From: Streptomyces sp. NBC_01233
GTDB taxonomy: Bacteria; Actinomycetota; Actinomycetes; Streptomycetales; Streptomycetaceae
Length of the DNA stretch: 64,000 nt
Reading direction: 5' to 3'
Assembly (NCBI RefSeq): GCF_035989305.1
Contig: NZ_CP108514.1
Location: 1,426,001-1,490,000, forward strand
The position numbers and the translations under genes were made by a program. The notes below the pieces were generated by a model. It was not told the origin of the DNA. It searched no databases and was given only the letters and a program-made list of their open reading frames with translations. Shown piece by piece: positions 1-8,782 of this stretch (the stretch's first letter is position 1; every line of letters starts with the position of its first letter).

Positions 1-39
1 TGACGTGCTGCTCAATACCTTGCCCGGTGATCCCTCCCG

Positions 40-282
40 TCAGCCGTGCGGGTTGACGGGCTGCGGCTCCACTCCGCGGACCGCGCCGAGCTGTGTGTAC
101 AGGTCGAGCTGGTCGTCCGTCAGCCAGTATTCGGCGACCCGCCCGTGTTCGATCCTCAGGGTGTCCACGCCGGCGAAGCTGACCGCGGTGCCGGGTGGCG
201 CCGATGCCGCCGCCGGGCGCCCAGCCGTCCAGGTTCCGGTGAACCGGAACCTGGAGATGACGTGGTCCGCGTCGGTGAAGGG
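40..282 (-). pseudogene. SnoaL-like polyketide cyclase/NTF2-fold protein, C-terminal fragment
   Basis: The minus strand encodes about 80 residues ending at a TGA at 42-40. They read like the last third of a SnoaL-like (NTF2-fold) protein: a beta strand with RFRFTGTW, then PPGTAVSFAGVDTLRI, then GRVAEYWLTDDQLDLYTQLG. That last stretch is typical of the C-terminal end of small ester cyclases and SnoaL-like proteins. The first half of the family domain is missing. Similarity stops near 282, and the neighbouring DNA carries the truncated end of a gene on the other strand. No start codon or ribosome site can be assigned. The remnant is probably non-functional. The family assignment is from memory of sequence patterns. 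Confidence 0.6.
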
Positions 283-297
283 GCCGAGCTCGCGTTC

Positions 298-737
298 GGT
301 CCCGCGCCGCTCGCGCACGGCCGGCCCGTCGACATCCGCCGGACCAAACGTGCGTTCCTGGAGACGGGCGGCATGGCCCGGTTCGCCAAGACCGGCCCGG
401 AGGCCGTGCGCACGGTGGTGCTGCAAGCCCTGTCCGAAGCGGGTCTGTCCCCCGACGACCCGCGTATCCGGTGCGTCGCCCTGCCCCGGCTCGGCCCCAA
501 GGTCCTCGACTTGATGTACCTCCCCGCCATCCGGGAGCTGTTGGCGGTGGAGCCGGTACGCCTCGGCGCACGCACCGGGCACCTGGGCTGCGGCGACCTG
601 TTCGCCAACCTCGCGGACCTCGGCGCGCGGGGCCGGCTGGCGCCGGACGACTACGCCCTCCTCCTCACGGGCGGCGGCGGCTTCACGTGGTCGTGCCTCG
701 TGGTCCAGCAGACCGGAGACGGCTGGGGGGACGGACG

Positions 738-741
<4 letters not shown>
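298..741 (+). pseudogene. 3-oxoacyl-ACP synthase III-like (FabH-like) ketosynthase, C-terminal fragment
   Basis: From about 298 the plus frame encodes the C-terminal half of a KASIII-like thiolase-fold enzyme: DIRRTKRAFLETGGM, then a helix-rich stretch, a central RTGHLGCGDLFANLADL segment, and the closing GGGGFTWSC strand that ends many FabH-like ketosynthases. The N-terminal half, with the catalytic Cys region, is absent. The frame stays open upstream to 46, but that part is antisense to the SnoaL-like fragment and is not family-like. The stop overlaps the start of the carboxylase beta gene (ATGA at 738-741), so the two were once translationally coupled. KASIII-like enzymes choose starter units in polyketide or fatty-acid synthesis, and a neighbouring acyl-CoA carboxylase would supply extender units. 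Confidence 0.65.
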
Positions 742-2282
<1,541 letters not shown>

Positions 2283-2304
2283 CCGCGAAGGAGACCTGCC
2301 ACCG

Positions 2305-2502
2305 ATGAGCATCACCGCCGACACCCTGCTGAAGATCGAGAAGGGCAACGTCGAGCCGGAAGAGCTGGCCGCGATCACCGCGATCCTGCTCGCCCGCGCC
2401 GCCGCCACCCCCGAGGAGACCGCGGTCCCCGCGCCCCGCCAGGCCGGCTGGCGCCGCCTGGAGCGCACCCCGGGCTTCCGCGCCCCGCACAGCTGGCGCT
2501 AG
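2305..2502 (+). CDS. acyl-CoA carboxylase epsilon subunit
   Basis: This is a 65-residue protein directly downstream of the carboxylase beta gene, with a GGAG-type ribosome site (aaggaga) in the short spacer. It matches the small actinobacterial epsilon family: an N-terminal KIEKGNVEPEELAAITAIL stretch, equivalent to the G-x-P-x-x-EELAAL motif, an Ala-rich helix, and a C-terminal WRRLERTPGFRAPHSW region. The subunit binds the beta hexamer and raises carboxylase activity in Streptomyces and mycobacterial complexes. The beta-epsilon order is the usual one. The stop codon lies against the remnant of an IS5-type transposase on the other strand. Confidence 0.88.
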   Translation: MSITADTLLKIEKGNVEPEELAAITAILLARAAATPEETAVPAPRQAGWRRLERTPGFRAPHSWR

Positions 2503-2795
2503 GCCGTTCCCTTCGGATCAGCGCCCGGATCCCACGCCCGCCGCAGATGCCGCCGGCCGGGGCCCTTTCGACGGGCCCCGGCGGCGTGCTGGTGAGCACG
2601 CACGATGGTGGAGTCGACCGCGACGACCCGGTCGAGGTCGCCCTCGGCGTCGGCCTGGGCGAGCCGGGCGGTGAAGACCTTCGCCCGCGTGCCGTCGGTG
2701 GCCCGGATCCGCGTCCGGTTGTGAACGCCCTTCCACGAGCCGAAGTGCTCGGGCAGGTCCACCCATGGCTTCCAGCGCAGTTGACGGCGGCATCG
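2499..2795 (-). pseudogene. IS5-family transposase fragment
   Basis: About 100 residues on the minus strand resemble the middle of an IS5-family (DUF4096/DDE) transposase: WVDLPEHFGSWKGVHNRTRI, then LAQADAEGDLDRVVAVDSTI, which contains the first catalytic Asp region (VDSTIVRAHQHAAGARRKG). Both the N-terminal helical domain and the rest of the DDE domain are missing. The fragment starts within a few bases of the stop codon of the AAA+ ATPase gene and ends antisense to the epsilon-subunit stop. It is a dead remnant sitting at the boundary between the carboxylase genes and the next locus, suggesting that the boundary was created by transposition and deletion. Confidence 0.7.
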
Positions 2796-2796
2796 C

Positions 2797-4371
2797 TCAG
2801 AATCCGCCTCCCACCCCCGGCTGCGGGAGGATGCGGCGGCCGCCCCGTCCACCCGGTTCCGGTGCCGGGGCAGGGGTGCCCGCCGGGACCGCGCGGTCCC
2901 GGCCCCACGCCCTGATGTCCTCGATCTGCTCGGGGTTGGTCCGGCTCAGCGGCATCGTATTGGCGAAGGTGTCCCTGACGAACGCCGGAGTCACCGCTGC
3001 CTCACCGCGGATGTGCCGCATGGCGCCGACGTCGTGCAGGGCCGATTCGAGGTCGGCGCCGGCGAAGCCTTCCGACATCGACACCAGGGCGTCGAGCAGA
3101 TCCTGCGGCGGGGCGACCTTCACGTAGCGCTGGTAGTACATGGCGATGATCTCCCGCCGGTCCGCCTCGTCCGGCAGGTCGACGAAGAACAACTCGTCGA
3201 AGCGGCCCTTGCGGAACAGCTCGGGCGGCAGACTGCGCACGTCGTTGGCGGTGGCCACCACGAAGGACCGCGAGTCGCTCTCCTGCAGCCAGAACAGGAA
3301 CTGCCCCACCAGCCGCCGGTTGACTCCGGTGGAGTCGTTCTGTCCGGCCAGGCCCTTTTCGATCTCGTCGATCCACAGGACGCAGGGGGAGATCCGGTCC
3401 ACGGTCTCCAGCGCGTCCTTGAGCCTGCCCTCGGACTCGCCGACGTACTTGCCCAGGATCGAGGCGAGGTCCAGCCGGTACAGCGGCAGCCGCCACTCCG
3501 CGGAGATGGCCTTGGCGGAGAGCGACTTCCCGCATCCCGGCACGCCCACCAGCAGCACGCCGCGCGGGGGGCGCAGACCGGTGCCCCGCAGATCCGACTC
3601 CAGGAGCTCCCGCTTGTTCCGCAGCCAGGCCCGCAGGGTGGCCAGGCCGCCGATCTGCCGGTCGGCCTCCTTGACCTGGACGCGCTCCAGCCCGGCCAGA
3701 TCGCCGAAGATCCGGTCCTTGGCCCGGGCCAGGAGATGAACGTCCTCCCGTTTCACCGAGCCCTTCGCCACGATGGTGGCGAGCAGGTTCACGGCTTCCG
3801 CCTCGGTGACGCCCACGAGGAACTCCGCAGCTCGCCGGGTGTCCTGCTCGGTCCATTCGATCGGCACGACGCCGTGATGGTCGCCCAGGAAGCTCGTGAT
3901 CTGTGTGTACATCTCCTCGGCGTCGGGGAGGTCCAGCTGCAAGGTCATGCCGAGCCGCAGCAGTCCCGTCCAGATGGGCGTGTCCGTGATCAGCATCAGA
4001 CAGCCGGAGTTGCTGTCGGCGAGCCGCGCCAGCTCGGAGAGGTGGCGCGTGAAGGGGCTGTCGCCGCTGACGTCGTCAGGGTCCACGAAGACGACCGTGG
4101 CCTGGGCCCGGCCGGTGAACTGAGCCGCTGCGAACTCCATCGCGCCGGTCAGGGAGCGGTCCTCGTTGACCGGCGCGTTGGTCCGCAGATCGCGCAGTCC
4201 GGTGGCCCGGGTGTACACCCAGAAGGGCAGACCGGCACGGGCCGGGCTGCCTGCAGCCTCCCTGACCAGCCTCATGGCTCGTGGCTGTTCGATGGTGCGC
4301 AGGCCTACGACGGGGATACGGGCCGCGATGTAGCTGTCCAGATCACGGCGGGCCTCTGCGAAGAGGGGCAT
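2797..4371 (-). CDS. Ycf46-like AAA+ ATPase
   Basis: The 524-residue protein has two parts. Residues 1-240 form an N-terminal region like that of Ycf46/FtsH-like AAA proteins (Arg-rich N-terminus with DLDSYIAARIPVVGLRT, then a degenerate ATPase-like fold). Residues 250-470 form an AAA+ module. Walker A is GVPGCGKS (276-283), Walker B is WIDE (D335, E336), sensor 1 is ATANDV, and the arginine-finger region is RKGRFDELF. Family members are hexameric remodelling ATPases; here the client is unknown. It is the last gene of a minus-strand set running back from 7461, behind a 186-residue protein. The C-terminus ends in a Pro/Gly-rich tail that stops at the IS5 remnant, so the last residues could be altered. 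Confidence 0.85.
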   Translation of the reverse strand: MPLFAEARRDLDSYIAARIPVVGLRTIEQPRAMRLVREAAGSPARAGLPFWVYTRATGLRDLRTNAPVNEDRSLTGAMEFAAAQFTGRAQATVVFVDPDDVSGDSPFTRHLSELARLADSNSGCLMLITDTPIWTGLLRLGMTLQLDLPDAEEMYTQITSFLGDHHGVVPIEWTEQDTRRAAEFLVGVTEAEAVNLLATIVAKGSVKREDVHLLARAKDRIFGDLAGLERVQVKEADRQIGGLATLRAWLRNKRELLESDLRGTGLRPPRGVLLVGVPGCGKSLSAKAISAEWRLPLYRLDLASILGKYVGESEGRLKDALETVDRISPCVLWIDEIEKGLAGQNDSTGVNRRLVGQFLFWLQESDSRSFVVATANDVRSLPPELFRKGRFDELFFVDLPDEADRREIIAMYYQRYVKVAPPQDLLDALVSMSEGFAGADLESALHDVGAMRHIRGEAAVTPAFVRDTFANTMPLSRTNPEQIEDIRAWGRDRAVPAGTPAPAPEPGGRGGRRILPQPGVGGGF

Positions 4372-4429
4372 GGAGACCTTCTGTCGATCGTGTGGTTCCA
4401 GTGGGACGGGCGGTGCCTCGGAAGTAGCG

Positions 4430-4990
4430 TCAGTCGGTGATGACCCGGCGGCGTGGCCGGGCGGCCGGGTCCAGTCGCCAGGGGTCGGGATCGGTCCCGG
4501 CGGCGGGGGGCGGAGCGTCGAGTGCGGCGACGAGGGAGCTGTCCCGTACGGCGCGCAGCCGAGCCTCGATCAGGCGCGGGTCGACGCCTTCCCTCCGCAT
4601 GTTCTCCACCTGTTGCTCCAGGGAGTTCTGGGCGTCGCGGATCTGGTCGTCGATCGCGTCCCGGAGCCGGTCGCGGAGGTCCGCGGGCAGGCCGGGGTGG
4701 CCGGCCAGGGCCCGGATCTCCCGCAGTCCGGCGCGGGCCTGGACGAGGGCGCGGCCGACCGAGAACTCGTCGGACGCCTCGGCCATCGCCGCGGTCAGCA
4801 GCCGGCTCCAGTGGTGCAGCCGCCGGTCGAGGGCCTGCCGGATCCGCTCGACCAGCCGGGTCCAGGTCTCGGCGGCGAAATCGGCCGGTACGAGCCGGGG
4901 CAGTGCCGGGTCCACCGGCACCCGCTCGTCGGCCCAGGCGTCGAGGTGGTCGGCCCAGGCGCGATAGGGGCCTCCGGAGGTCCACAGCAT
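4430..4990 (-). CDS. hypothetical helical protein of the AAA/HerA locus
   Basis: The 186-residue protein is not recognised. It is predicted largely helical and charged, with many Arg/Glu/Asp and a C-terminal Pro/Arg-rich basic tail. The region from about residue 45 to 150 reads as long amphipathic helices (ETWTRLVERIRQALDRRLHH; AIDDQIRDAQNSLEQQVENM). There is no signal peptide or membrane segment. It lies between the AAA+ ATPase gene (58 bp downstream) and a 57-residue gene (4 bp upstream), so it belongs to the same operon. A structural or adaptor role for the ATPase is plausible from context only. Confidence 0.6.
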   Translation of the reverse strand: MLWTSGGPYRAWADHLDAWADERVPVDPALPRLVPADFAAETWTRLVERIRQALDRRLHHWSRLLTAAMAEASDEFSVGRALVQARAGLREIRALAGHPGLPADLRDRLRDAIDDQIRDAQNSLEQQVENMRREGVDPRLIEARLRAVRDSSLVAALDAPPPAAGTDPDPWRLDPAARPRRRVITD

Positions 4991-4994
4991 CGGC

Positions 4995-5168
4995 TCAGTC
5001 GCTCCCGCCCCGCCGGACCACGATCTCCCCGGGCGGGAGCGGTTCCCAGTCGGGCAGCCCTTCCACGATCCGGCGCAGCCGCGCGGTGGTCGTTTCCTCT
5101 GCGGCGGTCGACTGCCGGGCCCACGGAAGGGGTTCGGGCGCGCTCGGGTCCTGCTGGCTGCTGCTCAT
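4995..5168 (-). CDS. small 57-residue protein
   Basis: A short gene fits exactly between two larger ones. Its ATG overlaps the stop of the upstream coiled-coil gene (ATGA, 5165-5168), and its stop lies 4 bp before the next start. The peptide is polar, starting MSSSQQDPSAPEPLPWARQ and ending with a compact PDWEPLPPGEIVVRRGG stretch. It has no membrane segment. Tight coupling on both sides and codon bias like the neighbours support a real gene. I do not recognise a family; a small partner subunit of the membrane protein encoded upstream is one possibility. Confidence 0.55.
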   Translation of the reverse strand: MSSSQQDPSAPEPLPWARQSTAAEETTTARLRRIVEGLPDWEPLPPGEIVVRRGGSD

Positions 5169-6949
5169 GACGTCTCTCCTGTCGGGCTCGCGGTCGGACG
5201 CACGACGCGGGCCTCGAAGGGGGAGTTCCCCTCCCCCGCACCGGCCAGGCCGTCGATCATCTCCCGTACGGCCGACTCCTCGGCGTCGGCGGTGCGGAAC
5301 CGGCTTTCGAAGTCGACGAGTTCGGCTCCGGCGGCGCGCAGTTGAAGCAGGGAGTCCGCCTTCGACTGGTCCAGCACGCTCTGCGCGTACCGCTGCCGCT
5401 CCAGGGCCCCCCGGCGGCCCGACGCGATCACCAGCGCCCAGATCCCGCCCACCAGCAGGGTGATGATCAGGCCCGCGCCCGGGTGGATGCCCATGGAGAC
5501 GATCAGCAGGATGAGGAGCACCACCGCCGGGGGGACCACGACCGTGCGCCATGCGGGCACGAGGCCGGCGACGAACGGGCGCACATGGGTGTCCCAGTGG
5601 TCGCTCAGCGACCGTTCCAGTTGGTCCATGGGTGTGGTGAACGCGCCGGTCCAGCGCGGCAGTCCGAAGGTCTGCGCGCCGAGGTTGTGGCTGCTCTGGA
5701 AGACGGCTTCGACGGTGCCGGGGATGTGCAGTCGGTAGTCCCGGCTGAACTCGGCGTGCGCCTGACGGAACCAGTCGCGGCAGGCGCCGACGGCCAGCCG
5801 CTGGGTGGCCGGGGAGACGCCGATGGCGGCCGGGTTGAGGGCGGAGGCCGACTGGACGGTCAGGTAGTCGAGCTTCTCCTCCAGCGAGGTCGCGTCGGCG
5901 TCCGCCGCCTTCCGGGCGGCCGCGGTGTCGCCGTCGTGCGCGATGACGGCCTCGTTGTAGGCCAGGTCCCGGCGCAGCGGCAGTTCCTCGTTGTCGTACT
6001 CGGACACCAGACGGTCGAGGATGTCGTCCACCAGGTCCTCCACCCGGTGGCTGAGCCGGTTCTCCTGGCTCATCAACCGGGTGTACTTCTCCAGGAGCGC
6101 CCGGTGCGCCTCGGCCGCGCCGAGTACGGACTCCAGCGCGGGCCACTGCGGTGACACGGCGGCCAGCCTCGGGAAGTCCTCCTTCGCGGACATCGCCCGG
6201 TGCGCCTCCACCTCTGCGCGCCAGCGCTCGACCTGGGCCGCGACGGCCTGGTCGCCCTCCAGCAGCACCTCCAGCCATTCGTCGAGCACGGTGCGCAGCA
6301 GCTCCCGGCCGACGGGTCCGAAGGCACCCTGGGCCACGGATTCCAGGATGACCGCGAACTCCCGTCCCAGGGCCGTCGGGTCCTGGGCGCGCAGGTAGTG
6401 CAGGAGCCAGCGCACGGCGGCGGCCTGCCGGTTCTGGCGGCGAAGGATCAGCGCGAAGAGCAGCGATGTGCGCCCGGGCGAGCGCCGGAAGGCCTCGGTG
6501 ACGGCCCGCTCGCACAGCTCGCGGTCGTCGGAGGACCAGGCGGCCAGCGCGACGAGGGCGGGGGCCAGCCAGTAGCGGGGGGTCTGGATCATCAGCTCGT
6601 CGCTGACGGACCGTACCGACTCCTCGGACACGAGGCCGGTGTCGAAGGCCTGGAGCAGACCCACCGTGGTGCGGCGCACCACCTTGTGGTGGCCGAAATC
6701 GTGCTCGATGCGGTCCAGGATCACGCCGATCCTGGTCTCGGCCCGCTGGAGCGCGTCGGCGAGTTGCGAGGAGCGGACGAACGCCTGGAAGTCGTCGCGG
6801 AGTTTCTGCAGCGAGTCCCGGGTGTCGCGCTGCGTCGCCTCCACCCCGGTCACCTGGGCGGAGACCGCCACCAGGCCCTGGTCGAGCTGGTTCACCAGGT
6901 TGGTGAGCTGTGAGACCTGGTTGCGCAGATGGTAGTCGATGTCTGCCAT
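5165..6949 (-). CDS. coiled-coil membrane protein of the AAA/HerA locus
   Basis: The 594-residue protein starts MADIDYHLRNQVSQL. The chosen ATG has an AGGAG element about 10 bp upstream; an in-frame GC-rich extension further upstream was not used. Residues 5-60 form a heptad-rich coiled coil, and residues 70-440 form a long helical region. Two adjacent hydrophobic segments at about 465-512 (PPAVVLLILLIVSMGI and LIITLLVGGIWALVIA) look like a membrane hairpin. They are followed by a charged C-terminal tail. The topology suggests a peripheral helical body anchored to the membrane late in the chain. No enzyme motif is visible. Its operon also holds an AAA+ ATPase, so it may be the membrane platform on which that ATPase works; this is inference. 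Confidence 0.7.
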   Translation of the reverse strand: MADIDYHLRNQVSQLTNLVNQLDQGLVAVSAQVTGVEATQRDTRDSLQKLRDDFQAFVRSSQLADALQRAETRIGVILDRIEHDFGHHKVVRRTTVGLLQAFDTGLVSEESVRSVSDELMIQTPRYWLAPALVALAAWSSDDRELCERAVTEAFRRSPGRTSLLFALILRRQNRQAAAVRWLLHYLRAQDPTALGREFAVILESVAQGAFGPVGRELLRTVLDEWLEVLLEGDQAVAAQVERWRAEVEAHRAMSAKEDFPRLAAVSPQWPALESVLGAAEAHRALLEKYTRLMSQENRLSHRVEDLVDDILDRLVSEYDNEELPLRRDLAYNEAVIAHDGDTAAARKAADADATSLEEKLDYLTVQSASALNPAAIGVSPATQRLAVGACRDWFRQAHAEFSRDYRLHIPGTVEAVFQSSHNLGAQTFGLPRWTGAFTTPMDQLERSLSDHWDTHVRPFVAGLVPAWRTVVVPPAVVLLILLIVSMGIHPGAGLIITLLVGGIWALVIASGRRGALERQRYAQSVLDQSKADSLLQLRAAGAELVDFESRFRTADAEESAVREMIDGLAGAGEGNSPFEARVVRPTASPTGETS

Positions 6950-6975
6950 GAAGCCTTCTGCTCCTGTTCGTGGGC

Positions 6976-7461
6976 TCACATGCCGCGGGTGTAGACGACT
7001 CCGTCGGGCGGGACTGGGACGAGGGCTCCGCTGGCGTACACCTCGACGAGCGGGTAGGCGCCGGTGCGGACGAGCATCCGGGCCCGCGCGTAGGGCTCGG
7101 GGAGCACGTCGCCCGGCGTGTAGTGCTGAAGGATGGCCATGGTCAGGTCGAGCCGGTGGTCGACGTACGGCGGGCCCAGGCCGCACACGGCGATCCAGCC
7201 CACCGGGAAGTCGCCGTACTCGCTCTGGTATTCCTCACGGATCCAGTCGGTCAGCTCGCGCAGGGCCTCGGGGCTCAGGCCGGCGTCCAGCCGGTGGAGC
7301 GCCTCGAAGAGTCCTGCGTGGCGGGGCCTGGCCAGTCCGGCGGCCAGTCGCCCTCCGGTGGTACTCGGGGCCGTCGCGTTCTCGTTCCCGGCCGCTGCGC
7401 GGGCCTCGGTCTCGCGGGCGAACGGGCCCAGGACGCGGCGCAGCCGCTGCCCGAATTCCAT
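6976..7461 (-). CDS. hypothetical 161-residue protein, first gene of minus operon
   Basis: This is the first gene of the minus-strand operon, with its ATG preceded by a purine-rich site (ggggggaacc) and facing the divergent promoter region. The protein has a charged N-terminus (MEFGQRLRRVLGPFARE) and a Gly/Ala/Thr-rich spacer. Its C-terminal domain of about 100 residues is mixed alpha/beta, with the pattern LRELTDWIREEYQSEYGDFP, GWIAVCGLGPPYVDHRLDL and ARMLVRTGAYPLVEVYASG. The last part reads as two beta strands. It is not recognised as a named family. There is no membrane segment or signal peptide. Its spacing to the coiled-coil membrane gene is 26 bp, so co-transcription is likely. Confidence 0.6.
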   Translation of the reverse strand: MEFGQRLRRVLGPFARETEARAAAGNENATAPSTTGGRLAAGLARPRHAGLFEALHRLDAGLSPEALRELTDWIREEYQSEYGDFPVGWIAVCGLGPPYVDHRLDLTMAILQHYTPGDVLPEPYARARMLVRTGAYPLVEVYASGALVPVPPDGVVYTRGM

Positions 7462-7591
7462 ACGGTTCCCCCCGTATATGCACGCAACTCGACCTGGTCA
7501 TGATGGGTCGTCAATTTACTCAAACGTACGCGCTTCCGAGTCAAACTCATAGAGACTTGAGTCATTCGCGATCGTCAATTCCGGGGGAGCG
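7462..7591. promoter_or_regulatory. divergent promoter region between the two operons
   Basis: This is the only non-coding gap between the two divergent gene sets and is clearly more A+T-rich than its surroundings. It holds repeated short motifs: actcaaac near 7518, gagtcaaactc near 7538 and cttgagtca near 7556. All share an ACTCAA/TTGAGT core in both orientations, as an operator or sigma-site array might. Ribosome sites sit at both ends (ggggga before 7592; ggggggaa before 7461). Shared control of both operons is the likely consequence. No transcription start can be assigned. Confidence 0.5.
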
Positions 7592-8782
7592 ATGGGGACT
7601 TGCTGGAATTGCGGCGGGGACGAGGACCTTGACTCCGGGTCCTGTCCCCACTGCGGCATGCCCGTCCGCACGGCCGCCGTTACGCCGACGCCGTCAGGCG
7701 CGCCGACGCCGTCAGGCGCACCGGCTTCCTCGGACGCGCCGCTGTTCCCGGCTCCGGCCGGCCGTCCGGGCGACCCCGACGCACCGCTCTTCCCCCCATT
7801 GCCACCGGTGCGGCGCACCCGCCCGGCACCGGAGCCGGGTGAGGACACCCCGGGCCGGTCGGCGCCGCGCCGGATCGTGCAGGTACCGGGAAGCCTTCCG
7901 GACCACACCGCGCGGCGCGGCCCGTTGCCACCACCCGCCGGCCCGACTGGCACCCCGCCACCCGGGCGGATGCCGCCTCCGGCAGCGCCCGCCCCCGCGT
8001 CCGCCCCACCGCTGCCGGCGCCCTCCGCCCCGCACTCCCCCGCCTCCTCCCGGCAGCGGTCCGGCGCGCACCTGGAAGGACTGGTCGACGGACCCGTGGT
8101 GCTCGACACCATGCGCCACCGGCTGTTCGGCGTGGGCGTGCTGGTCTCCCTCGGGCTGCTGCACCTCCTGTTCCTACTGATCCGGCTGATCGCCTCGCTC
8201 GGCGAAGGCCTGTCGTTGGCCGCCCTGTTGGACGAGTTCCTCTTCTTCCTGGTGTTCCTCGCGGTGATCGGCCTCGCCCTCGGCCTCGTCTTCCACGGTT
8301 CCCTTTCGAGCAGCGGCGCGGGCGGGATCTTCTCCATGGGGCTCTCCCTGGTCCGCAGCTGCTTCACTCTGATCACCACGGCCTTGCGCCTGATCGCCAC
8401 CGGGCTCCTGCACGGCTTCAGGAGCGGTACCCGGGCCGCCCAGTCCGCGGGCCAGGGCGAACTCCAGCAGTCCGTACGCCGGTTCCGGATCCGCGACATG
8501 GCCGGTGGCGTCACCGCCTGCACCCTCGTCGGTGAGCTCCTGGGGACCGAGGTACGGCAGGGCGACCTCGTCCGGGTCAGCCGGCGCGGCCTGCGCTCCG
8601 GCCACGTCAGGATCCGCCGCGCCGAGGTGCTGTCCGCACCGGGCGGCCCCGCCACCAGCGTGGTCACCACCCGCACCGCCCGCCGCTTCCGGCTCGGCGT
8701 CTGGGCCGACGGGCTTGCCTGGGTGCTGGCAGCCGTACTCGCCGTGAACCTCATCGCCCAGGTCACGGGGGCCTTCGCATGA
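7592..8782 (+). CDS. zinc-ribbon membrane protein
   Basis: The 396-residue protein starts with a two-knuckle zinc ribbon at the extreme N-terminus (C4xxC7 and C18xxC21). A Pro/Ala-rich disordered stretch follows to about residue 160. Hydrophobic segments lie near 178-200, 216-235, 247-278 and 374-395. The loop between the last two carries a small globular part with RIRDMAGGVTACTLVGELLG and GDLVRVSRRG, which may be an OB- or SH3-like barrel. The ribbon is probably cytoplasmic. This is the first gene of the plus operon, with a GGGGGAG ribosome site, and its stop overlaps the start of the HerA-like gene (ATGA). The family is unknown to me. Context suggests a membrane tether or sensor for the ATPase encoded next. 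Confidence 0.7.
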   Translation: MGTCWNCGGDEDLDSGSCPHCGMPVRTAAVTPTPSGAPTPSGAPASSDAPLFPAPAGRPGDPDAPLFPPLPPVRRTRPAPEPGEDTPGRSAPRRIVQVPGSLPDHTARRGPLPPPAGPTGTPPPGRMPPPAAPAPASAPPLPAPSAPHSPASSRQRSGAHLEGLVDGPVVLDTMRHRLFGVGVLVSLGLLHLLFLLIRLIASLGEGLSLAALLDEFLFFLVFLAVIGLALGLVFHGSLSSSGAGGIFSMGLSLVRSCFTLITTALRLIATGLLHGFRSGTRAAQSAGQGELQQSVRRFRIRDMAGGVTACTLVGELLGTEVRQGDLVRVSRRGLRSGHVRIRRAEVLSAPGGPATSVVTTRTARRFRLGVWADGLAWVLAAVLAVNLIAQVTGAFA

